A DNA stretch of 64,000 nt from Heliopora coerulea (Eukaryota > Cnidaria > Anthozoa > Scleralcyonacea > Helioporidae): assembly GCA_030142905.1 (NCBI GenBank), contig JASJOG010000163.1, positions 479,501 through 543,500 of the forward strand, written 5' to 3'. The notes below the pieces were generated by a model, which was not told where the DNA came from, made no database searches, and worked only from the letters and a program-made list of their open reading frames with translations. Below, piece after piece: positions 1 to 9,880 of the stretch; the first letter of the stretch is position 1, and each line of letters begins with the position of its first letter. A program made the translations under genes and the position numbers.

Positions 1-60
1 AAGTAAGTAAGTAAGTAAAGTAGGTAAGTAAGTAAGCAAGTAAGTAAGTAAGTAAGTAAA
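1..60. repeat. (GTAA)n microsatellite
   Basis: The left edge of the window is a near-perfect GTAA tetranucleotide tract with a few one-base interruptions. It probably continues beyond the window. Confidence 0.9.
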
Positions 61-354
61 GAAGACTATTCACGTCTGTTAAAATAGTCGTCAAACAAAC
101 GACTGAAGAAGGCACAAAAAAATACAAGTCGATAATTCTGTTTAGTAAGTGCGTGGTCTTGATGAAAGGAAATCAGTGTATTGTTTTCGTGAATTCCCCC
201 CCCCCCCCACCTTTGCTGAGGTTAAAGTGGGCTTTACAAATGTTGACAGTAAAAAAATCTCATCAAGCTGAAAGATTTGAAGTGTTCATGCTCTCATACA
301 TCGTATTCATGCAGAAAAGTCTTTGTGAGCCGCTGACGGGAATGAACCAGTCAT

Positions 355-651
355 GTGATTGCCAGTGAGTCCGTGAAAAGCCTCGAATCATTGAGCTACA
401 TGAAGTCAGGCGGTAGAGCGACGACAAAGAAAGACTACTGCACCATTATGACTTCCTTACTTCCAAATCTGCAGTCTCACTATGTCCAGTATTTCTTTAA
501 CATCGACGACACAACCACTGATATACTAAATAAACGAGCCAGTACTTGTTTGCAACGTTTATTCTACCATCCAGATCCGTGTAGTTTCATCGTAAGACCA
601 TCTCAACGGTGCCAGAGGGTTGTGGATTCAATTTTAGTCAAGGTCCTATGA
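355..651 (+). other. Orphan 98-codon open frame, doubtful coding
   Basis: An open frame of 98 codons lies in the region downstream of the first LicD-like gene, on the opposite strand. A possible splice acceptor (ATTGCCAG) sits just before it, so it could be the last exon of a plus-strand gene. I recognise no domain, and composition alone does not separate it from chance. The rest of 61-1426 shows no gene: it is AT-rich DNA with a poly-C run near 197. Confidence 0.15.
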
Positions 652-1426
652 AAACCTTTCTGAGTAAAAAGCGTAAGAGCATGCGTAGTGAACAAAAACT
701 TGTGTCAAGGCATATGTGATTTTAAAAACTAGAGAGAGGACTAGATTACTGAATCCTAGTACTACTCACTGTAAACCAGTGTCTTGAAAGGCAAGACCAA
801 CTGGTTTAGATTTTTAACAGGATGAGTATTTTAATAGTTGATCAATGCCAATACCAAAATTTAACTGCAGGGAGGCTTAAAGCTTTCACAATATTCACAT
901 GAGACATGTATTTCATTAAATGCTGTATTACACAATTTAACAGCAAAAAAATCATAATTCCACAGATAATTTCATAAGTGCAATAAACTAGGTTGCAATA
1001 TTTGAGAAACTAATAAACAAGAATTTATGTTGCAGAACACTTTTTAAAGAGGGACAATTATGGACAATTATGGCCAAAAGGATATCTGCAGCATGCAATT
1101 GGTGAATTAATAAAAGAAGATGTTCTAAAGATGTTTAATAAAAGAAATGTAATGCTAATAGAATGAAAATGCCAGATTGTTGGTCTGTTTTCTCACTAAA
1201 TAGAAAGAGGTCAACCTGTATAACATGCTTCAGTTTTTAAGGAGGATATGTGCTCAGTGTGTTTTTGGTTTTCAGATGTTGTGAAGGTTTTCAGACCTAT
1301 TTTTGTGATGGGTGTTACATTAAATAAAATCACTATAGAATGGCATAGCAATTGTTTGTATGTGAAATATATTTTCTTTTTTTTTTTTCTATTCACCTTA
1401 ACCAGCAAATTATACTCATTACCTTT

Positions 1427-3091
1427 TCACAATATTCCAGGAAACTGGCCTCTTCCTGATCCACATCCATCCCACCTGCAGTCTGGCATACAGGCTTGGT
1501 ATCCTTCATAGTCGCAAGAAACACGCTCATCCCCAAAACGTATCCGACTCTCCAAATATGATGAGCCATAATGCTCTCTAATAAACTTAAACATTGATCG
1601 AGGGGTTGGAAACAGTCTGCCGTGCATTCTGACTTTGACTAATTCATCAGGTGGGCTTCTGTTCACTGCATAAACAATCAGGCCATCATGAGTGGGATAA
1701 TATGGAGTCACATAAACATGGAAAGCATTCCACCGAAGCTTGTATTCATACCCCTTAAATTGTTTTATCTTTTTGACCAAGTTTATGACTTGTCGTCGAT
1801 TTGTAAACACAAAAGTATCCACGTCGCCAGAATCCCATGGCAAAATTTGTCTAACTTTAACAAATCCCAATAATGTACCTCCTTCTAAGATATATTTTAT
1901 TCCAGCCTTTTCAAGCTGAGCCGTGCCAAAATGCAGGGCATCTCTCAAACGTTCAATGACGAATGGAAAGGCAGTCAGCCCACTGTAGGCCCAATGTCTA
2001 AGTTTCCATTTTGGAAATATGTACTTTTCACTGCAGATAAGCGGATCTGATCCATCACATATAGTGGTCTGTCGACCATTTTGATCAACAAAACTAAGTA
2101 CATGATACTTATCAACAAACGGCAACAAAGTATCAATTCTTTTTTTGTCTTTGAACTCGCTTGTTTTTAACTCTGGACAAGTTGAGGTAGAAGTACTTTT
2201 AAATACAACTTCTGGTAGTATTCCCACAACAAGAAGTCCTTTTGCACGAACAAAGAAATCTTGCCTCCACATCTCACCCATGCTGCTATCAAAACCTTTC
2301 AGCTCCATAATTTTCTTAAATGCTTCGGTCTTTGCGAGGAAATGAGGTGAAATAGATTCGCACTGTAGGGCATTTCCATTGACATTATATTCAAAATTTT
2401 CAAAAAAGGTCCAGTTGCGAAGCCTTAAACGATGACACGGCATAAAAAACTCGTTCTCAACATTTATTTCAGATCCACCAAGGACTTCAAATCCAGGGAT
2501 GTTTGCCAATAACTTCTCTACGAACTTGTGCTGTAGTTCACCGATGGCAAGTTGTGAATGAAGCACCATAAAATACCTCGTCTCAACAACCAAAATGGCG
2601 TTCTGGAGTGCGTCGGGATAATTCCGAAATCCGCCCAAGTTAATAATGTCCTGCAATTTGGTAAAAGAAGCCTCGTTCGTCTGTTTGGACATTATCTCTC
2701 TGTTTTCAAAAGCGACTACAATTTTCACCAAGGGATATTTCTTTCTCAATTCTATCAATCTGCTATTAGCACAAGCCAAGTCAGGTTTGGAGATGAAAAT
2801 GAAAGTCACATCATTTTTCACCGTTTCCGAATCAACAGCAACAGTACGACCTCGAAAAACCAAGTTTTCTTCGGCTGCCTTCACATTACAGGCGCTCTGC
2901 GAGTAAACACGCATTTGGTGGTATATAGTAAGAGCTTCCGATACCTGCCTTTTCTTGTCTGACAGACTCTTGTTCTGTAGCCATTGAATTGGTAGACAGA
3001 TAACAAACAATACAAAAATAGCGGATGGAGCGGTTGCACTATGACGACGAATAAACCTCGTTAGCCTTCTGGATATGCCGTTCAATTTCAT
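1427..3091 (-). CDS. LicD/fukutin-related (FKRP-like) type II membrane phosphotransferase, paralogue A
   Basis: A single open frame codes for 554 residues from the ATG at 3091 to a TGA at 1427. An earlier TTG in frame is unlikely to be the start. After a short basic N-terminus (SRRLTRFIRRH) comes one hydrophobic segment at about residues 22-36, the type II anchor expected of a Golgi enzyme. The middle part (from VTFIFISKP, near residue 95) resembles the glycosyltransferase-A-like N-terminal half of FKRP. The LicD core lies at residues 402-425: LEGGTLLGF followed by PWDSGDVD, matching the EGG(S/T)LLG...WDxDVD signature of fukutin, FKRP and LicD nucleotidyl/phospho-sugar transferases. A Cys-rich tail (PDCRWDGCG...FPGIL) is shared with the neighbour at 5.9 kb. 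By family knowledge these enzymes transfer ribitol-phosphate or phosphocholine to glycans; the substrate here is not known. No intron is visible. Confidence 0.85.
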   Translation of the reverse strand: MKLNGISRRLTRFIRRHSATAPSAIFVLFVICLPIQWLQNKSLSDKKRQVSEALTIYHQMRVYSQSACNVKAAEENLVFRGRTVAVDSETVKNDVTFIFISKPDLACANSRLIELRKKYPLVKIVVAFENREIMSKQTNEASFTKLQDIINLGGFRNYPDALQNAILVVETRYFMVLHSQLAIGELQHKFVEKLLANIPGFEVLGGSEINVENEFFMPCHRLRLRNWTFFENFEYNVNGNALQCESISPHFLAKTEAFKKIMELKGFDSSMGEMWRQDFFVRAKGLLVVGILPEVVFKSTSTSTCPELKTSEFKDKKRIDTLLPFVDKYHVLSFVDQNGRQTTICDGSDPLICSEKYIFPKWKLRHWAYSGLTAFPFVIERLRDALHFGTAQLEKAGIKYILEGGTLLGFVKVRQILPWDSGDVDTFVFTNRRQVINLVKKIKQFKGYEYKLRWNAFHVYVTPYYPTHDGLIVYAVNRSPPDELVKVRMHGRLFPTPRSMFKFIREHYGSSYLESRIRFGDERVSCDYEGYQACMPDCRWDGCGSGRGQFPGIL

Positions 3092-4555
3092 TGTGTTCAA
3101 CTAGTTCTTATCCGTAATGTACAGGTACTCTCCAGAAATGTTTGTATATTTCGCTGGCGGGGAAACGAGACTTTTCGCCGTACTCTCACATGACATCCAC
3201 TATGGGACTACGTGACCTTATTGTATACAGTTTGAAGGAGTTTCAGAAGGCGAGACCCCTCGAAAAATAACTTACTTACGGAAGTCACTTTTCATATCAA
3301 GTATCTTGTTTTGGGTGAAGAACAACAGTAACCTGTACGATGGGCGTCCACCTGCAAGTGTCGTGTTTCACTACCCTGCATCTCCATTTCACTCCAAAAT
3401 TTGCATCCACACTAAGCGCACTTCTTTTTTTTTATTTTTCTCTTATTTCCATGTACGCAGTTTTTATCGCGATTTTCCCGTCTTTTAAAGAGAATTTCCA
3501 AGCAAGCGCACACGACAATGGTAGGAGAGCTACACCAGGCAATCGTGTCCGCAAGTCGGATCCTCATGGAAACAGTTTTGTTATTTCTAGCCATTGCGAT
3601 ATTTACCATTTCTAAATCCGTATCCTTACAAATAAAAGTGTAGCTTCGTGATTACTTATTATTAACCAAGTTTGTTACAAGTACTGCTTCGGAAAGTATT
3701 TGTTTGAGATTTTCGTACAGACCTTGCACTATGGTCACTCGAAAAACCTAGACCAAACAAACGAGTTTAATAACGATTTTATAATAAGGCTTTTCGTTCC
3801 TTCCTTTATCGCCTTCAACGCTCTTTTTGTTTCACGAGGTGCCGATAGGGGTTTACTTGCTTGTTTTTACCGCTTATATCGTGTTTTTCTTTCTTTTTTA
3901 TTTAATATTTAATTTATTCTTCCAGTTTTCAGTTAAAATCGTCGAGGAAAAGACTTAACTACATCACGACAGATACGTCCATAAATGATAGTGTTTGATG
4001 CGAATATTGCGGAAGATACAGTATAAGGTTAGAGATGCTACCCAAACTTGGCAAGAATGGCAAAATAACGTTGGGAGGCTGAGATTTGCTTCTACTTCTT
4101 TTTAACTGCATTTTCCATTGAATCATTTCAAACAGTTATGTCCAGTTCTTAAATGTAATCGTTTTTGATCACAACAACATGAACGTGATGGGTAAGAATA
4201 CAATGAAACACGTCTACAACAGTTGCTTTTCATTCTGAAAAGGTACATACAGTAGTTGACTCCTTAAAAAATGTTTCCCATTTACCACCCTTGCTCAAGT
4301 CATATGAATGGGTCATAACAGGTAGGTTCTTTTCTTCGGTCATAGTCACCAGAGCTTCTTCAGTAACAATACTTGAACATGTGAGCTGTGATTGGCCACA
4401 AAAATAGCTGTTTCTGGTACAATATATCCAATCCTCATCTGCTTGTTAATCTTGTCTACTCACCATTCTCCTGTCTATTAAATTATTCACTAATTTGCTG
4501 TGATCATTCATTCCTTTGTTCACTTAGTCAATTTGGTTTTACGTTTTGAGATACA
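3092..4555. other. Intergenic stretch between the LicD-like paralogues
   Basis: This is the upstream region of paralogue A. It must hold its promoter and 5' UTR, but no element can be named by eye. The short open frames here show no domain. I see no RNA gene or transposon. Confidence 0.5.
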
Positions 4556-5045
4556 TGTCACATACAAAACGTATGTTGGAGCTTGGTAATTTCATGAGCA
4601 ATATGTGGACATTTGCCAATCTCAAACCCCGAGAAAAATATTTTCCCAGCCCCAGCGAGGGATCAAACCAGCAAACTTCCAACAACCAGCAAGACACTAA
4701 CCATTGAGCTGCCGAGGCTCAAAAAACAAGTAAAGGTGCCAGGTTAATGAATGTGCTGCCCATGTGGCAACCACAGTATGCAAATAATGTAGTCAAATGA
4801 CATAAGTGTTACATTTAAAAAGCATGTTGGAGTTTGGTGATATCATGGATGACACATGGACATTTGTCATTCTCAAAATCTCAGAAAACTGATTTACAAG
4901 TGCCCAACTGGGATCAAACCTGCAATCTTCTAATGACTGAGATGATGTTCTTACAATGCTACCAGGACCCAGAAGGTGAGCCAAGGTGCAAGCCCAACAT
5001 ATGCTCAGTTAATGTGGTAGCTGCAATACACTAATAATGTAATTG
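4556..5045 (-). repeat. Two tandem copies of a tRNA-like SINE
   Basis: Two diverged units of about 245 bp follow one another (about 4556-4800 and 4801-5045). Each has a GTTGGAGYTTGGT-type start, a 'GTGGACATTTG' block, then a minus-strand tRNA-like part. In the first copy the reverse-complement B-box-like element (GGGATCAAACC) and A-box-like element (CATTGAGCTGCC) are clear; the second is more degraded. The same tRNA-like head occurs near 50.5 kb. Confidence 0.6.
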
Positions 5046-5385
5046 CATAACATTAACTAACTTACTAGTTTGTTTTGTTATGTTATGTGGTGAATCTTAT
5101 GATATATACAGTGTTATGAAAGTTAGAGACTTGAACTCATATGAACATTTGCAATGAAGCATTAAGCATGCAGAAATAATAGTTTTCCCCAGGTTTTCAA
5201 GGTAAAAAAGGCAATTGTGATGGTGTGAGCCATATTGTTGTGTCACAAACATGACAAATGAAATACATTTTGGTCATTATTAGAGAAGAAAAGTCTTTCT
5301 TTTGTTTTCCATGTTTGTAATTAGAAAACAACATGGGAAGTACCAACACAGAAGCTATTAATGGAAAAAAAAATTATGTACCTTA

Positions 5386-5606
5386 AAGAAGTTGAGCAAG
5401 AAACATACTCCAATGAATACCATCTTGTACACTCAATATTTGAGTTATCAGACAAGACAAAACAAATGATGGTGATATTAAGTTGAAATATCACTGTGAT
5501 TTGTTTCGTCTTGTCTGATAGCTCAAATATTGAGTTTACAAGATGGTATTCTTCGGAGTATGTTTTTTGGCCTACTTTTTTAAGTTAGTTGTCAGCTGGT
5601 AATGGT
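5386..5606. mobile_element. Foldback/MITE-like element, copy 1
   Basis: Long inverted repeat arms of about 85-90 bp meet at about 5483. The left arm runs from AAACATACTCC through ATACCATCTTG and ATCAGACAAGAC; the right arm is its reverse complement with few mismatches. A second member with the same arms and the same right flank (GTCAGCTGGTAATGGTT-like) lies at 55641-55812, so this is a dispersed family, not a local hairpin. No open frame is inside, so it is non-autonomous. Confidence 0.75.
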
Positions 5607-5910
5607 TATTACTACATGTACCTTGTTTATTGTTGTTTTGAACTATTATACAAATGTTTGTTTGTGGATAGCCTTTGTTTTAAAATAGAGAACTGACCAT
5701 GTTGCATGGATTGACATCAGCTAATTTGGTAGCAGCAACTTTGAATGAGTTACCCTATTTAAAAGACATCTATCTGTCCCTCTAACAACTAACCTCACTG
5801 TTGCTCGTATATCCACCATGGTCACCCAGAAGCCCACTGCTGCTCCTATGGCAAGCTGGTAATCTGCCATAATGGAAAAGAACACAATCTTACAATTAAA
5901 TATCAAAATA

Positions 5911-7578
5911 TCACAAAATTCCAGGAAATGCACTTTGTCCACCTCCACAACCATCCCAGCGACAATCAGGTATACAAGCATGATGTCCAGGAATCTTGCA
6001 GTAAATCCTCTCATTTGTTTTTTTCATATGACTTTCCAAATAAAAAGACCCATAGTAGTCTCTCAAAAACTTAAACAGTTTCTTGTCTACAGGAAACAGT
6101 CTTCCTCTGTTCTTTACAAAGACAATTGACTGGGGTTTTACCCTTCTTGTAAGATAAACAATACAGCCATTCAGTGAATTTGGTTCAGGGGTGACATAAG
6201 TATGGAATCCTGTATGTCTGAGCCAGTAGTTATATTTGTGCTCTCTCTGGGTCTTCTTAACCATATTTATAACATTGCGTCTTGTGGTATAAACAAATGT
6301 ATCAACATCACCATGATCCCATGGTAAAATATCTCGTATTTTTATAAAGCCAAGTAATGTCCCTCCCTCAATGACATAAGAAAGATGCGATTCCTTCAAG
6401 CGCTTGGTTCCAAAATCCAAAGCTTTGCGCAAAGATTCTATGACAAATGGATATGCAGTTAAACCAATTGATGTCCAGCGTTTTAGATTCCACTTTATAC
6501 CCACATCCATCTCACTGCAGATCATCTTGCCTGAATCTGTACAGACACTCAAACCATCTGTCCCATTGTCAAAATGAAATATTTGATATTTGTTGGCAAA
6601 AGGAAGAAGCTTGTCCACCCTTTCAGACAAAGATTTTGCAACGGGAGGTACGTTGAAACAATTAGTCGGAATTCTCCTGTAAATTATTAACTCTGGAACC
6701 ACACCAACTTCAAGGATTCCACGGAAACGAAAGAAGAAGTCTTGCAACCACTTTGAGGGAAGACTAACATCAAACAGATCCTCGTGAGTTGGGCTGTTGA
6801 ATGCTTCAGTGCGACCAAGAAAAAATAGCGAGGTTCCATCACATCGAAGTATATTTCCGCTAACGTTGTACTCATATGTTTCATAGAACGACCAATTACT
6901 AACTCTAAGTCGCTGACACGGTATATTAAATAAACCATCCATATCAACCTCGGAGCCACTTAATACATCAAAACCTGGCATGTTTGAGAGAAGATTCTCT
7001 ACAAAATCACTCCGCATGCTGATCAAGTCGACAGAATGATCAATGATCATAAAGTATTTTGTAGTAACCGTTTTCATTACTCGGTTAAGGGCCTCTGCCC
7101 TGTTTTTAAATCCACCAAAAAAATAACCAGATCTTGCTGTTGAATCAGAAGGGCTTTGATGATTTTGCACGGTAATTCCAGTATCAATTGCTACATTAAT
7201 TTTTGCATGCTTGAACAACTTTCTGATCCACGAAACCCTTCCACTGATGCATCGTAATGTAGGGCTCATCAAGATGAAAGTAACGTCGTCTTCGACAGTT
7301 TGTTTCGTTACGTCTTGTCGCTTTGTGAGTCTAACTAGTTCCATATCTCTGTCGATATCTGACTTTGGTTGGTTACCCTTATGAGTGCACACATTTTCAG
7401 CATAGTCGTGCATTTGACGAAGAATCTTAAGGGAGTTTTTAACATAATGCAGTTTAGTAGCTAGTCCATTTCTTTCTCTCCAAGCAAAGAAACTGTATAT
7501 GAATAGTACAATACAAACCGCAATTCTTATATCTGGACGACTGAAACCATTAAAAGCAAACCTTGATTTCACATTCAT
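5911..7578 (-). CDS. LicD/fukutin-related (FKRP-like) type II membrane phosphotransferase, paralogue B
   Basis: A 555-residue frame runs from the ATG at 7578 (MNVKSRF) to TGA at 5911. The frame stays open upstream to a GTG at 7677, but the ATG gives the same N-terminal layout and almost the same length as paralogue A (554 aa). A hydrophobic anchor (IRIAVCIVLFIYSFFAW) is near the N-terminus. The GT-A-like half contains VTFILMSPT. The LicD core is IEGGTLLGF at residues 403-411 and PWDHGDVD just after. From this motif to the stop both paralogues have exactly 144 residues, ending CIPDCRWDGCG...FPGIL. The acidic DxD/DVD residues expected to bind metal and nucleotide are intact. The two genes are same-strand tandem duplicates about 2.8 kb apart. 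Confidence 0.85.
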   Translation of the reverse strand: MNVKSRFAFNGFSRPDIRIAVCIVLFIYSFFAWRERNGLATKLHYVKNSLKILRQMHDYAENVCTHKGNQPKSDIDRDMELVRLTKRQDVTKQTVEDDVTFILMSPTLRCISGRVSWIRKLFKHAKINVAIDTGITVQNHQSPSDSTARSGYFFGGFKNRAEALNRVMKTVTTKYFMIIDHSVDLISMRSDFVENLLSNMPGFDVLSGSEVDMDGLFNIPCQRLRVSNWSFYETYEYNVSGNILRCDGTSLFFLGRTEAFNSPTHEDLFDVSLPSKWLQDFFFRFRGILEVGVVPELIIYRRIPTNCFNVPPVAKSLSERVDKLLPFANKYQIFHFDNGTDGLSVCTDSGKMICSEMDVGIKWNLKRWTSIGLTAYPFVIESLRKALDFGTKRLKESHLSYVIEGGTLLGFIKIRDILPWDHGDVDTFVYTTRRNVINMVKKTQREHKYNYWLRHTGFHTYVTPEPNSLNGCIVYLTRRVKPQSIVFVKNRGRLFPVDKKLFKFLRDYYGSFYLESHMKKTNERIYCKIPGHHACIPDCRWDGCGGGQSAFPGIL

Positions 7579-8198
7579 ATTTGAAACACCGAAAGTAAAC
7601 CAATTCGATCGTGTGATCAGGCCAATGACAAACCGTACCAGGAAATGCCCGCGAACTATCACGTTTGCCCAAATCACTCGACACCCTTACGGAGGAGTTT
7701 CCGCGTAGAGTGAAACTTCCCCTATATTTACATCAAAATTCAGTTGAGCTGATAACTTCGTCTTACCGCATTATCTGAATTGGGGTAGACACGAGGTAAG
7801 CAAAAGGTGAGGTCTTTTAGCTGAGTGAGCTGATTTCCAGCATACTTATTCAATCTCCTATACGAAGGTGACTACATAACTTGTATGTAGGCTAGCAGGC
7901 TGCCGAAACGTCTAAATAATGACGAAGACTACAAGAGACTCAAGATTATGAAATGCCCTCTGACAACTCAATCCTTTGCCTGTCCCGTGCATCTCATATG
8001 ACACACACTGCACGGTGAGCAATAACATCAAAAAAAGCCTAGACAGGCAGAGGTTTAAGTCAAGCGTTTAGTGACGCTTGATGAAGAGAAGAAGGGTACA
8101 GCCATACAGGCCTATTTTGACGATGTGGCTATCGTTTACCATCATTGTGTTACCATTATTACTATTGTTACATTATTATGTTACCATTATTACATTAT
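7579..8198. other. Upstream region of paralogue B
   Basis: No gene was recognised. The stretch presumably contains the promoter and 5' UTR of the LicD-like gene ending at 7578. A short ATTAC/GTTACCATTATT-rich patch lies at 8140-8200. Confidence 0.4.
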
Positions 8199-8570
8199 AT
8201 TTCAGAATCATCCTCAGGGTACTATGAAACGAAACTTCACAATTAACCTACACTGCTGAAGTCAACTGAAAAATGTTGACTAGAGCGGGATTTGAACTCG
8301 CACAGGGTATTAAGTTTCGTTTCATAATACCCTGAGGATGATTCTGAAATAGAATTGAAACACTGCACATCCATCCTCATGGATAGCGTTAAGTTGTCGT
8401 GAGAATATTTCGTGCACTTAAATTGGGTAAAAACTCGCCTCCAATCCCTGTAGACTCGATAGCTCAACAGGTAGAGCGGCGGACCGGTACCCCGAAGGTG
8501 CGAGTTCAAATCCCAATCGAGTCAACATTTTTAAGTTGACTTCAGCAGTGTAGGTTAATTGTGAAGTTTC
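8199..8570. repeat. Nested inverted-repeat cluster with tRNA-like sequences
   Basis: Two pairs of inverted arms are visible. Bases near 8200-8237 (TCAGAATCATCCTCAGG...) pair with 8312-8352, and 8238-8279 (TTCACAATTAACCTACACTG...) pair with 8521-8565. Between them lie a plus-strand tRNA-like sequence (8453-8523) and the tail of an inverted tRNA-like sequence (near 8280-8310, reverse complement of GCGAGTTCAAATCCCGC). The arrangement suggests head-to-head insertion or rearrangement of a tRNA-derived SINE. Confidence 0.6.
8453..8523 (+). tRNA. tRNA-like pseudogene or SINE head
   Basis: This 71-nt sequence has a perfect 7-bp acceptor stem (GACTCGA with TCGAGTC) and a good D-arm (GCTC...GAGC). The B-box-like T-arm (GAGTTCAAATCCC) is mispaired and the anticodon stem is irregular. 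No CCA follows. It sits inside an inverted-repeat cluster, so a tRNA-derived SINE head is more likely than a functional tRNA gene. Confidence 0.4.
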
Positions 8571-8649
8571 ATTATTACATTATTTTGTCAAGAACAAGAC
8601 TTAGGAGCACTGCGTTGTTAGGTTATCAAAACTATTCACCTCCATCCTT

Positions 8650-8896
8650 TGTTTCAAACAAGAATGAGCTGAAAACATCAAAAGAACTGCAGCTTGATGA
8701 AACTATTTTCGTCATCAAACCAGACGAAGGAACTGGAGTTGTCATCCTTAACCGTTCAGACTACTTCCAGAAAATGGCAAACATCCTGAAAGACTTGACC
8801 AAATTTGCTCCATTAAGTGCTGACCCAACAAAGATTACCATTATGACAATTATTAACCGGACGTATACATTAGAAAGCGAAGCGAAAAAGCAGTAG
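8650..8896 (+). pseudogene. Fragment of a Penelope-like/RT-type retroelement protein
   Basis: The frame contains IFVIKPDEGTGVVILNRSDY followed by QKMANILKDLTKF. The 'KPD(K/E)GxGVV(I/V)LN(R/K)xDY' block is characteristic of the N-terminal reverse-transcriptase region of Penelope-like and related elements. The frame stops after about 80 residues and lacks the palm motifs and endonuclease, so this is a dead 5' fragment. It borders the tRNA-like inverted-repeat cluster. Confidence 0.5.
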
Positions 8897-9584
8897 TGCC
8901 TTTCTAACATTACATACCCCACGACAGACGTTTGTCACTGCACTTGCAGAATGTAGTACCATGTACAAGATGAGATAATTATATTGCTCCACATATCTTC
9001 ATACATCTTACAAATGTTGATCAACCACACGTGGTAAGAAACCCCATCGTGCGACTGTCCCACACGATTCATCTAATTTCCGTTAACTATTGGCTAGCGA
9101 ATGTTGAAGTACGTTGCAGTATGTACAAGACTATACATCGGAATAAGTCGTACGTGGAACGTAAGTCCTGGAAGTCGGTTCGGAGTCTGCTTTCAAGCCT
9201 GGTTCTTGTACAATCACAAAGATCGCGCGGTACTCGCACGATCGTTCCGATAATATGAGAACCAGGCTTAAAGCCGAATCCCCACGAAGCAGAAAACGTC
9301 GCGCGGACTCAACATTTTTCTCAGCGTCACATGCGAAGAGCAGTTCTGATTGGATATACGTGTTAATCGCGGTGGAAAAACTCGAGTCACCGCGCGATCA
9401 TTTCCCGCCTAGTGAATATTCGACTTAAGGGCCAGTTTACAAGGCATGATTGTCGTACACAGTTGTTGATTCTGACGTATCCGATTAACTCACAGGAGTC
9501 TACCGGACATACTACGTTAGTGAGCAAATCGAAAGAATTGTGCCCTTGCGACATTACATACCCCAGGTCCTAGGTGATGATAAT
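8897..9584. other. Non-coding stretch with an inverted repeat
   Basis: No gene is seen. Short inverted arms with an AAGCCTGGTTCT core pair about 9183-9208 with 9259-9284. The rest is unremarkable. Confidence 0.4.
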
Positions 9585-9880
9585 AGTACAACAGTGCATG
9601 ATAATATCGAAACATTGCAAAATAATACTGAAACAGTGCCTAATAATAACAAATCGGCACAAATAATGAAAGTGTGTACCAATACAAACCAATGCTTTAT
9701 AATAAAGAAACAGCGCATAATAATAACAAATCAACAGTGCATAATACTAACAAAGCAGTGTATAATAATAACAAAGAAATGCAAATTAATAACTAGACAT
9801 TGCATGATCATGATGAACTTGGGAATAATAATAACGAAAAACTGTATAATAATGAACCAGTAGATAATAACGAAACATAA
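9585..9880. repeat. Degenerate TAATAA/CAGTGC minisatellite
   Basis: An irregular tandem array of about 17-22-bp units of the type 'CAGTGCATAATAATAACAAA' spans about 300 bp. The open frame across it is a by-product of composition. Confidence 0.6.

Noticed and set aside
1427..7578. Bacterial origin of the LicD-like genes (contamination or recent transfer)
   Set aside because: They have a eukaryotic type II anchor, an FKRP-like N-terminal half, AT-rich host-like composition, and lie among cnidarian-type SINEs.
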